In this document: piece after piece, positions 13,630-22,639 of the stretch
How the letters are laid out: the number at the start of each line of letters is the position of its first letter
Numbering within the stretch: position 1 is the stretch's first letter
Source: an uncultured Novosphingobium sp.
GTDB taxonomy: Bacteria; Pseudomonadota; Alphaproteobacteria; Sphingomonadales; Sphingomonadaceae
NCBI GenBank assembly: GCA_937860195.1
Contig: CALMBN010000238.1
Coordinates: 1-23,133 of the forward strand
Length of the DNA: 23,133 nt
Direction: 5' to 3'
The notes under the pieces: generated by a model
What the model saw: the letters and a program-made list of their open reading frames with translations, nothing else
What the model was told of the DNA's origin: nothing
The model's database searches: none
Position numbers and translations under genes: made by a program

Positions 13630-14871
13630 ATGGGCGGACTGATAGCAAGCGAAGCAACTGCAAGGGCCCACGCGCCTCTGGTCCAGCGCGCGGCGGCGAT
13701 CCTCGGATCGGGCTGCGGCACTGCGACGCTGCGCAGCAAGGGCGATCCCGTTCAACCCGGCCCCGGTCCAGCCGTGCTGCTTGAGCGCGGTGCAGCCAAT
13801 CAGCTTCGCCGCGAAGGCCAGCGCGGGCACTTCGTGCTGACCTATCGCGATCAAACCAGTGATGCTGCGCTCGCCGCCCTGATTGCCGCCGTCACACCGC
13901 CCGGGATGCCGATCGCAGCCGATCCTGAAACGCTCTCGATTCTCGCGCTGGCCGACCGGCTGGCCGCGAGCGAAATCCCGGTGCTGGTAGGTGGTCCCAC
14001 CGGAACTGGCAAAGAGGTGCTCAGTCGCTTCATTCATGCCCGCAGCCCGCGTAAGGACAAGCCCTACGTCGCGGTCAACTGCGCGGCGATGCCCGAGGCG
14101 ATGCTGGAAGCCCTGCTGTTTGGCCACAAGAAGGGTGCCTTCACCGGCGCGAGCGAGGCCAACGAGGGCTTCTTTCGCGCCGCTGATGGCGGAACCTTGC
14201 TGCTTGACGAAATCGCCGAAATGCCGCTGGCCTTGCAGGCCAAATTGCTGCGCGCCTTGCAGGAAGGCGAAGTGGTGCCGATCGGCGCGACCCAGGCGAT
14301 CAAGGTCGATGTCCGGGTGATCGCCTGCGCGAACCGCGATTTGCCGACCGAAGTTGCCGAGGGCCGGTTTCGCGCCGACCTGTTCTATCGCCTCAATGTG
14401 TTCCCGCTGGCACTCCAGCCGTTGCGCGAACGGACCGATGACATCGCGCCGCTCGCCTTTGCATTGACGTTGCGACACACCGCGCCGGGCAAGCCGCTTC
14501 CCTGGATTTCGGACTCGGCACTGGCGATGCTCAAACTGCATGGTTGGCCAGGCAACATTCGCGAACTGGAAAACGTGGTGCGCCGCGCATTGCTGCTGGC
14601 CGATGGCAAGACCGAAATCGACGCCGACGACATCGTGTTCGATCAGCCGGCGCGGCTGGTCCCGGAACAAGGCAACCTGCCCGAGCCCGATCACCGCTTG
14701 TCCAACATCGTCCAGCTAAGCGAGGCCAAGGCGATCATGCAGACGCTCGATGCCTGCCGCGGCAACCGGATCGCAACCGCGCGCCAACTTGGCATTTCGG
14801 AGCGCACCTTGCGCTATCGTCTCGCCGCGTTTCGCGAGGCGGGTCTGGCCATCGCCGGAGCAAGGCGATGA
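13630..14871 (+). CDS. flbD: FlbD-like sigma-54 transcriptional activator
   Basis: This 413-residue bacterial enhancer-binding protein activates sigma-54 promoters, here presumably for flagellar genes. The AAA+ domain (about residues 95-340) has Walker A GGPTGTGKE at 121-129, the sigma-54-contacting GAFTGA loop at 169-174, Walker B GTLLLDE at 188-194, and an arginine-finger region GRFRADLFYRLNVFPL. A C-terminal Fis-type helix-turn-helix, with GNRIATARQLGISERTLRYR, spans 378-397. The last helix and its AFREAG tail resemble Caulobacter FlbD. The N-terminal ~95 residues are shorter than a receiver domain and show no phosphoacceptor pattern, so control by phosphorylation is unlikely. GGAAGG precedes the ATG by 9 bp. 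Its stop overlaps the fliE start (ATGA). Confidence 0.9.
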   Translation: MGGLIASEATARAHAPLVQRAAAILGSGCGTATLRSKGDPVQPGPGPAVLLERGAANQLRREGQRGHFVLTYRDQTSDAALAALIAAVTPPGMPIAADPETLSILALADRLAASEIPVLVGGPTGTGKEVLSRFIHARSPRKDKPYVAVNCAAMPEAMLEALLFGHKKGAFTGASEANEGFFRAADGGTLLLDEIAEMPLALQAKLLRALQEGEVVPIGATQAIKVDVRVIACANRDLPTEVAEGRFRADLFYRLNVFPLALQPLRERTDDIAPLAFALTLRHTAPGKPLPWISDSALAMLKLHGWPGNIRELENVVRRALLLADGKTEIDADDIVFDQPARLVPEQGNLPEPDHRLSNIVQLSEAKAIMQTLDACRGNRIATARQLGISERTLRYRLAAFREAGLAIAGARR

Positions 14872-15236
14872 GCAGCATCGGGGGAATCGGCAGCGCAAGC
14901 GGGATCCAGCAGATTCTGGCAATGCGCCAACAACTGGTCGACCGCTCGACTCTGCTCAAGGACGTTCATAGCGCCGCCCAGGGCGCGTCCTCGCTCGACA
15001 CACCGGAAGGCCCTGTTGGCGGATTTACGGACGCGCTCAAAACGGCACTCGGCGGAGTCAGTGCAAGCCAACGCAATGCCGAAGACCTCTCCGCCGCTTA
15101 CGAACGCGGCGAGGTGACTGACGTTGCGAAAGTGATGCTGGCCCGACAGGAGGCCGGGATCGCTTTCGAGGCCACTCTGCAAGTCCGCAACCGGCTGCTC
15201 TCTGCCTATCAAGACATCATGCGGATGGGAGTGTGA
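14868..15236 (+). CDS. fliE: FliE, MS-ring/rod junction protein
   Basis: This 122-residue small basal-body protein connects the MS ring to the rod and is an early export substrate. The C-terminal half carries the family pattern, with FTDALKTALGGVSASQRNAE and the ending ARQEAGIAFEATLQVRNRLL, then SAYQDIMRM. The open frame extends far upstream inside the activator gene, but the ATG at 14868 overlaps the activator stop by 4 bp and gives a normal FliE length. The overlap suggests translational coupling of the activator to the structural genes. fliF follows after 3 bp. Confidence 0.93.
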   Translation: MSSIGGIGSASGIQQILAMRQQLVDRSTLLKDVHSAAQGASSLDTPEGPVGGFTDALKTALGGVSASQRNAEDLSAAYERGEVTDVAKVMLARQEAGIAFEATLQVRNRLLSAYQDIMRMGV

Positions 15237-15239
15237 TGA

Positions 15240-16823
15240 ATGGCTGAACTTGCCACCATCGCAGACGCGACCACCGCGCCGCTTGACCGGGTCAAGGCCT
15301 TCACTGCCCAGCCGGTCGTCAAACGCGCGCTGCCGTGGTTCCTGGGTCTCGCCGCAATCGGCGGAACGGTGCTTGCCTATACTACTCTGGCTCCGGCCCC
15401 GCAGCGGGTGCTCTACTCCGAACTGGGCGACGGCGAGCGCGCTTCGGTTGCGGCCAGTCTCGACAAGGCCGGGATCCGTTACACCATCAACGCCGATACC
15501 GGCACGCTGACGGTGGGTGAGGATGACCTGTATAAGGCCCGGATGCTGGTCGCATCAGATGGCGCTCTGGCAGTGCCCGATCCGGCTTCATCCCTCGACA
15601 GTCTCCCACTGGGTGCCAGCCGGACTCTGGAAGGTGAGCGGTTGCGCGGCGCGCGGCAAGGCGAACTTGAACTGACGATCCAGCAGATCGACGGGGTCGA
15701 ATCCGTACGCGTCCACCTCGCCGAAGCCAGCAAATCGGTCTTCGTACGCGAAGATGCCCCACCAACTGCCTCGGTGATGGTCCGGATGACCAAAGGCCGT
15801 AAGCTCGGCGAGGGGCAGGTTCTGGCTATCGTCAATCTGGTCGCGGGCTCGGTTCCCGGATTGTCATCAGACTCGGTGCGGGTGGTCGATCAGCATGGGC
15901 GGCTCTTGTCTGATCGCACGGCCAAGGGCTCGGACCGGATCGAATTGCAGGCCCGGCTTGAGGACAAGTTGCGGGCGCAGCTCGATCAGTTGCTGGCTCC
16001 GATGCTGGGCATGGGCAACTTCACCAGCGAGATCCAGGTTGAACTCGATATGGACGAAGTGACCTCCGCGCGCGAAAGCTATGACAAGAATGGAGTGATC
16101 CGCAGCGAGAGCCAGCAGCAGGTTCAGCAGAGCGGAACCGCCCCAGGTCAGGCCGGTGGAATCCCGGGCGCGCTCTCAAATACGCCACCACCCGCGACTC
16201 AGGTCGTGCCGGGGCCGCCACAAGGTGGCCCCGTCCCGGTCGCCGCTCCGGCCCAGCAAACCAGTGGCGAAAGTTCGGCCACACGCACTTACGAGCTTGG
16301 CCGCGAAGTTTCGGTCGCCAATTCGCAGCCGGGCAAGATCAAGCGGGTTTCGGTCGCGGTCGCGATCAGTCAGTCCGCGATGAAGAAGGCCAAGCCAGGC
16401 GATCTAGATCAGATCAAGGCGCTGGTCACCGCCGCGACCGGGGCCGATGCTGCGCGCGGCGATCAGGTTCAGGTCCTGGTCCGCCCGTTCGAGCCGGTCA
16501 GCGACGAAGTCCCACCGTTCTATGAAGCTCCATGGTTCGCGATGGTGGTGCGCAGTGTGGTCGCGTTGCTTGCGGTCTTGCTGGTCTTGCTGTTGGGCGT
16601 GCGGCCTTTGGTTCGCGCGCTAAAACGTCAGCCAGGCGAAGCTGCTGGTGGAGACAACGGTGGCAAAGCACCGGCGCGTCCCAATCCAACCGGTGGTCCC
16701 GACGCCGCGACGCTTGGCCGTCAGGTCAGCCTGGCCCAGCGGATCGTCGAGGAAAAGCCGGATGATGCGCTGGTCGCGCTCCGGGCAATGCTCGGGCAGC
16801 CCAAGCCTGAGTCGGTCAGATGA
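15240..16823 (+). CDS. fliF: FliF, MS-ring protein
   Basis: This 527-residue protein oligomerises in the inner membrane to form the MS ring, the base for the rod, C ring and export gate. A first membrane helix lies at about residues 30-50 (LPWFLGLAAIGGTVLAYTTL). Next come the PrgK/YscJ-like ring-building motifs, with RVLYSELGDGERASVAASLD and the TIQQIDGVESVRVHLAEASK stretch. A proline/glutamine-rich insertion sits around residues 295-345. The second membrane helix is at about 432-455. The C-terminal tail, with SLAQRIVEEKPDDALVALRA, is the FliG-binding segment. The ATG 3 bp after fliE is used. The stop overlaps the fliG start by 4 bp. Confidence 0.97.
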   Translation: MAELATIADATTAPLDRVKAFTAQPVVKRALPWFLGLAAIGGTVLAYTTLAPAPQRVLYSELGDGERASVAASLDKAGIRYTINADTGTLTVGEDDLYKARMLVASDGALAVPDPASSLDSLPLGASRTLEGERLRGARQGELELTIQQIDGVESVRVHLAEASKSVFVREDAPPTASVMVRMTKGRKLGEGQVLAIVNLVAGSVPGLSSDSVRVVDQHGRLLSDRTAKGSDRIELQARLEDKLRAQLDQLLAPMLGMGNFTSEIQVELDMDEVTSARESYDKNGVIRSESQQQVQQSGTAPGQAGGIPGALSNTPPPATQVVPGPPQGGPVPVAAPAQQTSGESSATRTYELGREVSVANSQPGKIKRVSVAVAISQSAMKKAKPGDLDQIKALVTAATGADAARGDQVQVLVRPFEPVSDEVPPFYEAPWFAMVVRSVVALLAVLLVLLLGVRPLVRALKRQPGEAAGGDNGGKAPARPNPTGGPDAATLGRQVSLAQRIVEEKPDDALVALRAMLGQPKPESVR

Positions 16824-17845
16824 GCGCGCCGACCTCGCTCCCTGGCTTTGGCAATGCCGAACATGCTGCGGTGATGATCATGTTGCTGGAGGAGGAGCAA
16901 GCCGCCGAAATCCTGCGGCAGCTTGGCCCGGCTGAATTGCAACAGCTCGGCGAGAAAATGTGCGAACTGGGCGAAATCGGCCCGGAGCAAATCACCCAGG
17001 CGATCGCCGGCTTTGTCGGCAGCGCCCAGACCCAGGGGATCAGCGCACGCGGGCGCAGCGAACATGTCCGCCGGGTCATGACCCGCGCTGTCGGCGAAGT
17101 GAAGGCTGACAGCCTGATGCAGCGGATCCTGCCGCTTGGCGAAAGCACGGGCCCGGCGATCGAACTGGCCCGCTGGCTGACTCCGCAGGCGCTGATTCCA
17201 CTGGTCAGGGACGAGCACCCGCAGGCAATTGCAGTGTTGCTGGTTCAGCTTGAACCCGATGTCGCAGCCCAGGTGCTCCACGCTTTGCCTCCCCAGGCCC
17301 AGCCGCAGGTGATGCACCGGGTCGCGACGCTGGGTCCGGTTTCGGTAGCGGCGATGCGGATGCTCGAGGCCGTGCTTGAAAGCAAGATCGGCACAAGCCA
17401 CGGCAGGGCAGCACTGGCAATGGGCGGAGCGCGGCAAGCAGCCGACATAATCAACAACGCCGGAAAGACCGCCGAGAAGCGGATCATGCCCGAAATCAAC
17501 CGGCTCGATAAGGCTTTGGCGCGCGAAATCGAGAGCGAAATGTTCAAGTTCGAGCATCTGTTTGCACTCGACGCCAAGGCGATGGGTTCATTGCTCCGCG
17601 AGGTCGAGAGCGAAGTGCTGATCGATGCCCTGAAAGGCACCGCCGACGACAAGCGTGAACTATTCTTCGCTGCAATGTCGAGCCGCGCAGCCGACGGAGT
17701 GAAGGACGAAATTGCAGCGCGCGGGCGGCTCAAGATGGCCGAAGTGCTCGATGCACAAAAAGCAATCGTCACGGTTGCGCGGCGCCTGGCGGCCGATGGC
17801 ACGATCCAGTTCGGCGCAGGCGGCGAGGATGATGAATATGTCTAG
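16820..17845 (+). CDS. fliG: FliG, motor switch/torque protein
   Basis: This 341-residue C-ring protein couples MotA to rotor rotation. The N-terminal FliF-binding domain covers about residues 1-100. The middle domain has the EHPQ motif at 132-135 for FliM contact. The hinge motif MFKFEHL is at 241-247, corresponding to the MFVFED family motif. The C-terminal torque domain has DALKGTADDKRELFFAAMSS and RAADGVKDEIAARGRLKMAE, holding the charged helix that faces MotA. The length is normal. It ends in the acidic tail EDDEYV and overlaps fliH by 8 bp. Confidence 0.97.
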   Translation: MSAPTSLPGFGNAEHAAVMIMLLEEEQAAEILRQLGPAELQQLGEKMCELGEIGPEQITQAIAGFVGSAQTQGISARGRSEHVRRVMTRAVGEVKADSLMQRILPLGESTGPAIELARWLTPQALIPLVRDEHPQAIAVLLVQLEPDVAAQVLHALPPQAQPQVMHRVATLGPVSVAAMRMLEAVLESKIGTSHGRAALAMGGARQAADIINNAGKTAEKRIMPEINRLDKALAREIESEMFKFEHLFALDAKAMGSLLREVESEVLIDALKGTADDKRELFFAAMSSRAADGVKDEIAARGRLKMAEVLDAQKAIVTVARRLAADGTIQFGAGGEDDEYV

Positions 17846-18401
17846 GCTGCCGATTGCGGCGTTGGCGGAAGGCGGCGGGTTCCGCAGCGATCCGCGCTTT
17901 GCAGCCAGCCCTGGCGAAGCCCTCGCTTCAGCAGATCCAATCGCGCAGGCTTGGGCCGATGGCCACACCGCCGGATTTAGCGAGGCCCAATCCGCCGCGC
18001 AAGCAAGCGCTGAAGCCGAAGCCGCTGCGCGAAGCAGGATCGAACTGACACTTGTGAGGCTGGATGCCAAACTGACCGAACAGCTCCGCCAGCGCTTGCT
18101 CGCGACGGTCGAAGCGCTGTGCGAGGCGGCGATCGCGCCGATTGCGCTAGACGAAGGAGCGCTGGCTGCACGGGTCGCCAGGGCGACTGCAATGTTGGCG
18201 CGAGCTGACGACGAGAAGGTGCTTCGGCTCCATCCCGAAGACCTCAAGCTGATTGGCAGACAGTTGCCAGAGGGTCTTGAAGTACAAGAAGATGCTGCAC
18301 TCGAACGCGGCGCATTGCGGATCGAGACTGCAAATGGCGGGATCGAAGATGGCCCTGCCAACTGGTGCCACGCGATCAAAGAGGCGCTGACCCAATGTTG
18401 A
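17838..18401 (+). CDS. fliH: FliH-like export apparatus regulator
   Basis: This 187-residue protein is assigned to FliH mainly from its position between fliG and fliI and from its composition. The N-terminal half is alanine/glutamate-rich and helical, with a WADGHTAGFSEAQSAAQASA stretch typical of the FliH coiled-coil region. The C-terminal half has a globular FliH/HrpE-like pattern with LRLHPEDLKLIG and a final segment GALRIETANGGIEDGP. FliH binds FliI and tethers it to the C ring. The start is ambiguous because ATG codons occur at 17829, 17832 and 17838; the last is best spaced from the upstream GAGG. It overlaps fliG by 8 bp and fliI by 7 bp. Confidence 0.85.
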   Translation: MSRLPIAALAEGGGFRSDPRFAASPGEALASADPIAQAWADGHTAGFSEAQSAAQASAEAEAAARSRIELTLVRLDAKLTEQLRQRLLATVEALCEAAIAPIALDEGALAARVARATAMLARADDEKVLRLHPEDLKLIGRQLPEGLEVQEDAALERGALRIETANGGIEDGPANWCHAIKEALTQC

Positions 18402-19714
18402 ACATTCTCGAGGAAATATCAGAGACCCGGATCGACTTTTTGCCCATTCGTTACGGCTTGCTGACCTCATGCGACGGCGGCTTGCTCGAAGTTTCCGGCT
18501 TGCCTGCCCCGGTCGGCGCGATGTGCCAGATCGCGCATGGCAATGCTTCGGCGCTCAGCGCTGAAGTGATCGGGTTCCGCAACGGCCGCACGCTCATGAT
18601 GCTGCTTGGCGATACAGTGATGCTTAGGCCAGGCGCGCGCGTGCGGCTGACCGGACACCCGGGCATGTTGCCTGTGGGAGATACATTCCTTGGCCGTGCG
18701 GTCGATGGCGAGGGCAAGCCGATCGATGGCGGCGCAGCGCTCCACCCGCGCCAGTTCTGGCCTGCCGGCGGAGTTCGGACCGGCGCGCTTGATCGAAGCC
18801 CAGTGCGTTTGCCCTTTGATACCGGGGTCCGCGCGCTCAATGCCTTGACAACCTTCGGGATCGGCCAGCGGATCGGGATCATGGCCGGGTCAGGGGTCGG
18901 CAAATCGGTCCTGCTGGATATGATCGCCACCGGTGCCGAGGCCGAGATTGTGGTGGTCGGGCTGATTGGCGAACGGGCTCGCGAAGTATCCGATTTCGTC
19001 GAGCGGCATATGACCGGCACCAAGCGCAAAAGCACCGTGGTGGTCGCGGTTCCGGCCGATCACGCCCCCAACTTGCGGCTGCGCGGGGCTCAGCTGGCGA
19101 CCAGCCTTGCGGAGCATTTTCGCGCGCAGGGCCGCAAGGTGCTCCTCATCATGGACAGCCTGACCCGCGTCGCCCACGCCGCGCGCGAGATCGCGTTGCT
19201 GCTGGGCGAACCTGGTGCAGCTCGCGGGTATCCGCCCTCCGCCTTGGCGACAATCACCAAGCTGGTTGAACGCGCAGGCAATTCCGCAGCCAGTGGCGGA
19301 GCGATTACGGGACTTTATACCGTGCTGGCCGATGGCGACAATCAGGACGATCCGGTGGTCGATACCGCCCGTTCGATCCTTGATGGCCACGTTGTGTTGA
19401 GCCGGGACCTCGCCCAGCGGGGGCAGTATCCGGCGATCGACATCGCGGCTTCGCTGAGCCGGGTGATGGCTGACATTGTGCCACAGGAGCACTCGGCCCT
19501 GGCTCGCGAATTCCGCTCACTCTCTGCCAGTTATGAGACAAATCGCGACCTCGTTCTGATGGGAGCCTACCGCGCCGGTGCCGACTCGCAACTCGACCGC
19601 GCCATCGCGATGCATGATGCCTTGGCCGAATTCCTGTGCCAGCCCGCGCGCAGCACGGTTTCACTGGCGCAGAGTGTTGCCGACCTCAATGGCCTGTTCA
19701 GCCATGCCACCTGA
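18395..19714 (+). CDS. fliI: FliI, flagellar export ATPase
   Basis: This 439-residue cytoplasmic ATPase energises unfolding and export of flagellar subunits. Walker A AGSGVGKS is at residues 164-171 and Walker B VLLIMDS at 249-255. The F-type ATPase/T3SS signature is present around GLIGERAREVSDFVERHM. The segment GEPGAARGYPPSALATITKL and the later LYTVLADGDNQDDPVVDTAR are typical of FliI. The open frame starts upstream, but ATG 18395 is placed just before the FliH stop and gives the standard N-terminus. FliI stop and FliJ start overlap by 11 bp. Identity is secure; the nearest alternative, F1 beta subunit, is excluded by context and length. Confidence 0.97.
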   Translation: MLNILEEISETRIDFLPIRYGLLTSCDGGLLEVSGLPAPVGAMCQIAHGNASALSAEVIGFRNGRTLMMLLGDTVMLRPGARVRLTGHPGMLPVGDTFLGRAVDGEGKPIDGGAALHPRQFWPAGGVRTGALDRSPVRLPFDTGVRALNALTTFGIGQRIGIMAGSGVGKSVLLDMIATGAEAEIVVVGLIGERAREVSDFVERHMTGTKRKSTVVVAVPADHAPNLRLRGAQLATSLAEHFRAQGRKVLLIMDSLTRVAHAAREIALLLGEPGAARGYPPSALATITKLVERAGNSAASGGAITGLYTVLADGDNQDDPVVDTARSILDGHVVLSRDLAQRGQYPAIDIAASLSRVMADIVPQEHSALAREFRSLSASYETNRDLVLMGAYRAGADSQLDRAIAMHDALAEFLCQPARSTVSLAQSVADLNGLFSHAT

Positions 19715-20129
19715 AGCCAGACGGGTCAGGCGTTTGCAGCGTCTCGAGAAGGTTCGTTCGATCGCCAAACAGGCTGCCACACTCGAGGCGGCGCGGGCCG
19801 AAGGCACTCTGACCCAGCTCGAAGCGTTGGCCACCCGGACCCAGGCGCTAGCTGACGACTACCGTGACCGCAGCACAATCCGCGACGGGTTGGCCCTGCG
19901 GCAACTCGCCCAATTCCTGACCGGCCTGAGCGGGATCAGCGCCACGACCAAAGGCGATGCGGCGCAGGCCCGGATCACCGCAGATCGCAAGCAGCAAGAC
20001 CTCGCGCGTGCCGAACGCCGCCGCGCCGCCGTGGAAGACCGCGCAAAGGCCGGACAGCGGGCAATCGCGAGTCGCAGCGGTGACCAGCCCTCGGGCAGTC
20101 GCCGGGCGGTTGGCACAGGTCTTGAATAG
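19704..20129 (+). CDS. fliJ: FliJ-like export chaperone
   Basis: This 141-residue, nearly all-helical protein is rich in Arg, Ala, Gln and Glu, with long coiled-coil stretches (EARRVRRLQRLEKVRSIAKQ at the start, then KQQDLARAERRRAAVEDRAK). This fits FliJ, which binds the FliI hexamer and FlhA and resembles the gamma subunit of F1. FliJ sequences diverge greatly, so the assignment depends on place after fliI, size and coiled-coil character. The ATG at 19704 overlaps the fliI stop by 11 bp. The open frame upstream of it lies inside fliI in another frame and is not used. Confidence 0.82.
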   Translation: MPPEARRVRRLQRLEKVRSIAKQAATLEAARAEGTLTQLEALATRTQALADDYRDRSTIRDGLALRQLAQFLTGLSGISATTKGDAAQARITADRKQQDLARAERRRAAVEDRAKAGQRAIASRSGDQPSGSRRAVGTGLE

Positions 20130-21643
20130 TGAATTCCGAACTCCCGCCAGCAAGGTCCCCGTCGATGATCCAGCCCAGTCCCAGCCTTGCCGTTGCCGGC
20201 TCTGTGCTATCGGTCGAAGCACCTGTCGCGCCTGGCATTGCGGGGCAGGAAACCAGCGATTTTGCGGCCATGCTGGCAATATCGACGGCAAGCGCGGTGG
20301 AACCAGCCGGCTCCGCCTCGCCGGGTGCAGTGGTGCCGGACAGCATCGCCTTGCGCGCCGCCGGTCCGGCAATGCCCGGCAAGACTTTGCCGCCTGTTTT
20401 GCCGGTTGGTGAACCAATCGCGCCCGCTCCGCCAACCCTGGCTGGAGCGGATGTGGCCACGCCTACTGATGACGGGCAGCATAGGTCCACCAACTCCAAG
20501 ACAGGTCATGGCAAAGACGTGCGGCGCATTGTCACCACGCCAGAGGAGACATCAACGGAGCGAAAGCCGGCCAGCAGCGCAATGCCTGAAACGCCAGCTA
20601 ACTCGGTCCAAGCCGCCGCGCTCATACTGCTGCCCCCCGTTGAACCGATCGCGCGCGCCTCTGGCGACTTTGCGATTGCGGCTGACCTTTCAGGTGCCGC
20701 ACCAGCCTTTATCCCTGATCAGGCGGTCGGCGAAGCCCTTCCGCTCGCCGTCGCGCTGGTTGAATATCACAAGGCTCAGGTCCCGGTTTCGCGCATCACG
20801 CCGACAAATCCAGTGCAAGCAGGCGAGCGTTCCGAAAGCCAGGCCTTGCTGCACGAAGTCCAGGAAACCAAGCCGCCCGTGGCACCGATCCTGCCGCTTG
20901 CGCCAATCCCGAGAGCAATCGAATCATTGCAGACGACCCCCTCGGTTTCCCTGGCTGCGGTGACATTGTCAATTTCCCCGGAAACCCTCCTGCCTGAAGT
21001 GCCGCTCGCTGTTCGGGCGTCAAAGGTTCCGCCTCCAACCCCGGCCCCGGCTGAACTCGTGCAGATCGAGCTTGCCCTGCCGCGTCTGAACATGCCCACT
21101 GATGTGGCACGGCCCGAACTGAACCTGACGGCAAAGCTGGCCGAACCTGCGATGTCAGTGGCCGCTCCGCAACAATCGGCTTTGGCTACCCAGCCACAAA
21201 TTGGCCTCACAGTTCCTGCAATCCCGCAGGTTCGACCGCATGACTTCGCCGCGCTCATTGACCGGCTGACTTTGGCGCGCGAAGCCGCCGTGCCGCAAGC
21301 AGTCTCGATCACTGTCACGCACCAGGACTTTGGCCCGGTGCGCCTCAATTTTGGTCCACAGGATGCTGGCCTGACCGTGGCAATGACCAGCGCCGATCCC
21401 GAATTTGCCCGCGCAGCCGCTGCTGCGCCGGCACTGGTCGCGCCAGTGATACAGGGTGAGCAGGCCAGCTTTACCCAATCCCGCAGCGACAATGCCCCCG
21501 GACAGTCCAGCCAGTCCGGCAGCTTCGCCCAGCCACGTGGGCAAGCCTCCGAACGGCGCGAAAGCCAAAGCCAGCCGCATGCCAACCCATCACCGCGCAC
21601 CGGGCAAAACCGCTCCACGCCGCGCCAGGGCATCTTCGCCTGA
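20129..21643 (+). CDS. fliK: FliK, hook-length control protein
   Basis: This 504-residue protein acts as a molecular ruler, and its C-terminal domain switches export specificity at FlhB when the hook is complete. The long N-terminal and central parts are rich in Ala, Pro, Val and Ser with little conserved sequence, as in FliK generally. The C-terminal conserved region starts near residue 391 (AVSITVTHQDFGPVRLNFGP, then DAGLTVAMTSADPEFARAA). A Gln/Ser-rich tail follows, ending RQGIFA. The start GTG at 20129 overlaps the fliJ stop by one base; an ATG at 20165 with an upstream AAGG is a realistic alternative that removes 12 residues. No flhB is present in the window. Confidence 0.88.
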   Translation: MNSELPPARSPSMIQPSPSLAVAGSVLSVEAPVAPGIAGQETSDFAAMLAISTASAVEPAGSASPGAVVPDSIALRAAGPAMPGKTLPPVLPVGEPIAPAPPTLAGADVATPTDDGQHRSTNSKTGHGKDVRRIVTTPEETSTERKPASSAMPETPANSVQAAALILLPPVEPIARASGDFAIAADLSGAAPAFIPDQAVGEALPLAVALVEYHKAQVPVSRITPTNPVQAGERSESQALLHEVQETKPPVAPILPLAPIPRAIESLQTTPSVSLAAVTLSISPETLLPEVPLAVRASKVPPPTPAPAELVQIELALPRLNMPTDVARPELNLTAKLAEPAMSVAAPQQSALATQPQIGLTVPAIPQVRPHDFAALIDRLTLAREAAVPQAVSITVTHQDFGPVRLNFGPQDAGLTVAMTSADPEFARAAAAAPALVAPVIQGEQASFTQSRSDNAPGQSSQSGSFAQPRGQASERRESQSQPHANPSPRTGQNRSTPRQGIFA

Positions 21644-21671
21644 ACCGTCGATCCGAAGGAACACTTGAATC

Positions 21672-22268
21672 ATGAGCGAGCCAGTCGAAACTGAAACCGC
21701 GCCGAAAAAGAAGCGCAAGGGCCTGTTGGTCAAGCTGGCCGCGGGGCTGGTGTTGATCGGCGCTGGCGGCGGCGGGACGTTCATGGCGTTCCAGCGCGGC
21801 TTGCTCGGTGAGGGCCAGGCTGAGGAGAAGCCAAAGGACAAGGACCTGCCCAAAATGGTCCGCAAGGGCGAGGAAGATCCTTACGCCCCCAAGGTCGAAG
21901 CCAAGGAAGGCGAAGGCCTTGCCGAAATCGAGGGCGAGGGCGGCAGCGAGTTCAAGACCAGTTATTACAATTTCACCGACGATTTTACGTCCAACCTCAA
22001 GAACTCCTCTGCGCTGGTCCAGATCAGTCTGGCCTGCTCAACCCGACGCGATGGACGCGTGCTGATGTGGCTTAAAAAGCACGAGCTGGCGATCCGCTCA
22101 GCGGTGCTGGTGGTGCTCGCTGACACGCCAGAGGAGGACGCCTTCACCCCCGAAGGCAAGCAACGACTGCAAGGCCGGCTGACCGCTGCGATCAACCATG
22201 TGCTGATCGATACCGAGGGCTTCGGCGGGGTCGACCGGGTCTATTTCAAGGGTTTTCTGGTCCAGTGA
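21672..22268 (+). CDS. fliL: FliL, stator-associated basal-body protein
   Basis: This 198-residue inner-membrane protein surrounds the stator and supports torque or stator recruitment. A lysine-rich cytoplasmic start (APKKKRKG) precedes one membrane helix at about residues 18-40. An acidic, charged linker follows, then the periplasmic FliL domain with [20 protein letters not shown] and the C-terminal [20 protein letters not shown]. The domain has the stomatin-like FliL layout. An AAGGA sits about 11 bp before the ATG, a rather long spacing. The stop overlaps the GTG of fliM by 4 bp. Confidence 0.94.
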   Translation: MSEPVETETAPKKKRKGLLVKLAAGLVLIGAGGGGTFMAFQRGLLGEGQAEEKPKDKDLPKMVRKGEEDPYAPKVEAKEGEGLAEIEGEGGSEFKTSYYNFTDDFTSNLKNSSALVQISLACSTRRDGRVLMWLKKHELAIRSAVLVVLADTPEEDAFTPEGKQRLQGRLTAAINHVLIDTEGFGGVDRVYFKGFLVQ

Positions 22269-22639
22269 AGCCGCAACACTCCTTCGTCGCCGAGCGGATC
22301 GCAGCCCAGCACTGCGCCGAGCTGCTGCGCCGCGGGCCAGAGCCGGCGGAGCTGCTATCGGCGCTGGGCCAGATCGGCGAGCGAATAGCGCGGCGGCTTG
22401 CCCCAGCGCTGGCAACGCTCTTGGGCGGGGATGCACCAGATATCTCGGCCGCTTCGCCAGAAGAGCTCAGCAAGTCCGAACTGATCGAAGAGATTGGCCC
22501 GCTTGCAGCAAATGCCTTGCTGGCCTGCTCTATCCCCAGTGTCGGCCTGATCGCATCGATCGATGGTCACGCCGTGCTGCGGTTGGTGGACCGCGCCTTT
22601 GGTGGTCGCGGCGAAGCCGCCGGCGCCCTGCCCGATGCG
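22265..22639 (+). CDS. fliM: FliM, motor switch protein (5' part only)
   Basis: The GTG at 22265 overlaps the fliL stop as GTGA and starts a frame whose first ~125 residues look like a FliM/FliN-family switch protein. They start [20 protein letters not shown], contain [19 protein letters not shown] and end near [15 protein letters not shown]. FliM binds CheY-P and forms the C-ring middle. The remaining ~two thirds of FliM are absent. The frame continues without a stop into a tryptophan synthase beta sequence. The boundary falls at an LPDA-coding sequence near 22628-22639 and cannot be fixed to a base. Order after fliL supports the identity. Confidence 0.8.

Noticed and set aside
13534..14694. 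Long open frame (386 codons) antisense to the activator gene
   Set aside because: It lies fully opposite a gene with intact AAA+ motifs, and its translation (Arg/Gly/Gln/His-rich, no domain pattern) is what a GC-rich coding strand gives when read in reverse.
20776..21633. 285-codon minus-strand frame opposite fliK
   Set aside because: It is composition-driven. fliK fits the operon order and has its C-terminal domain; the reverse frame has no ribosome-binding site or family pattern.
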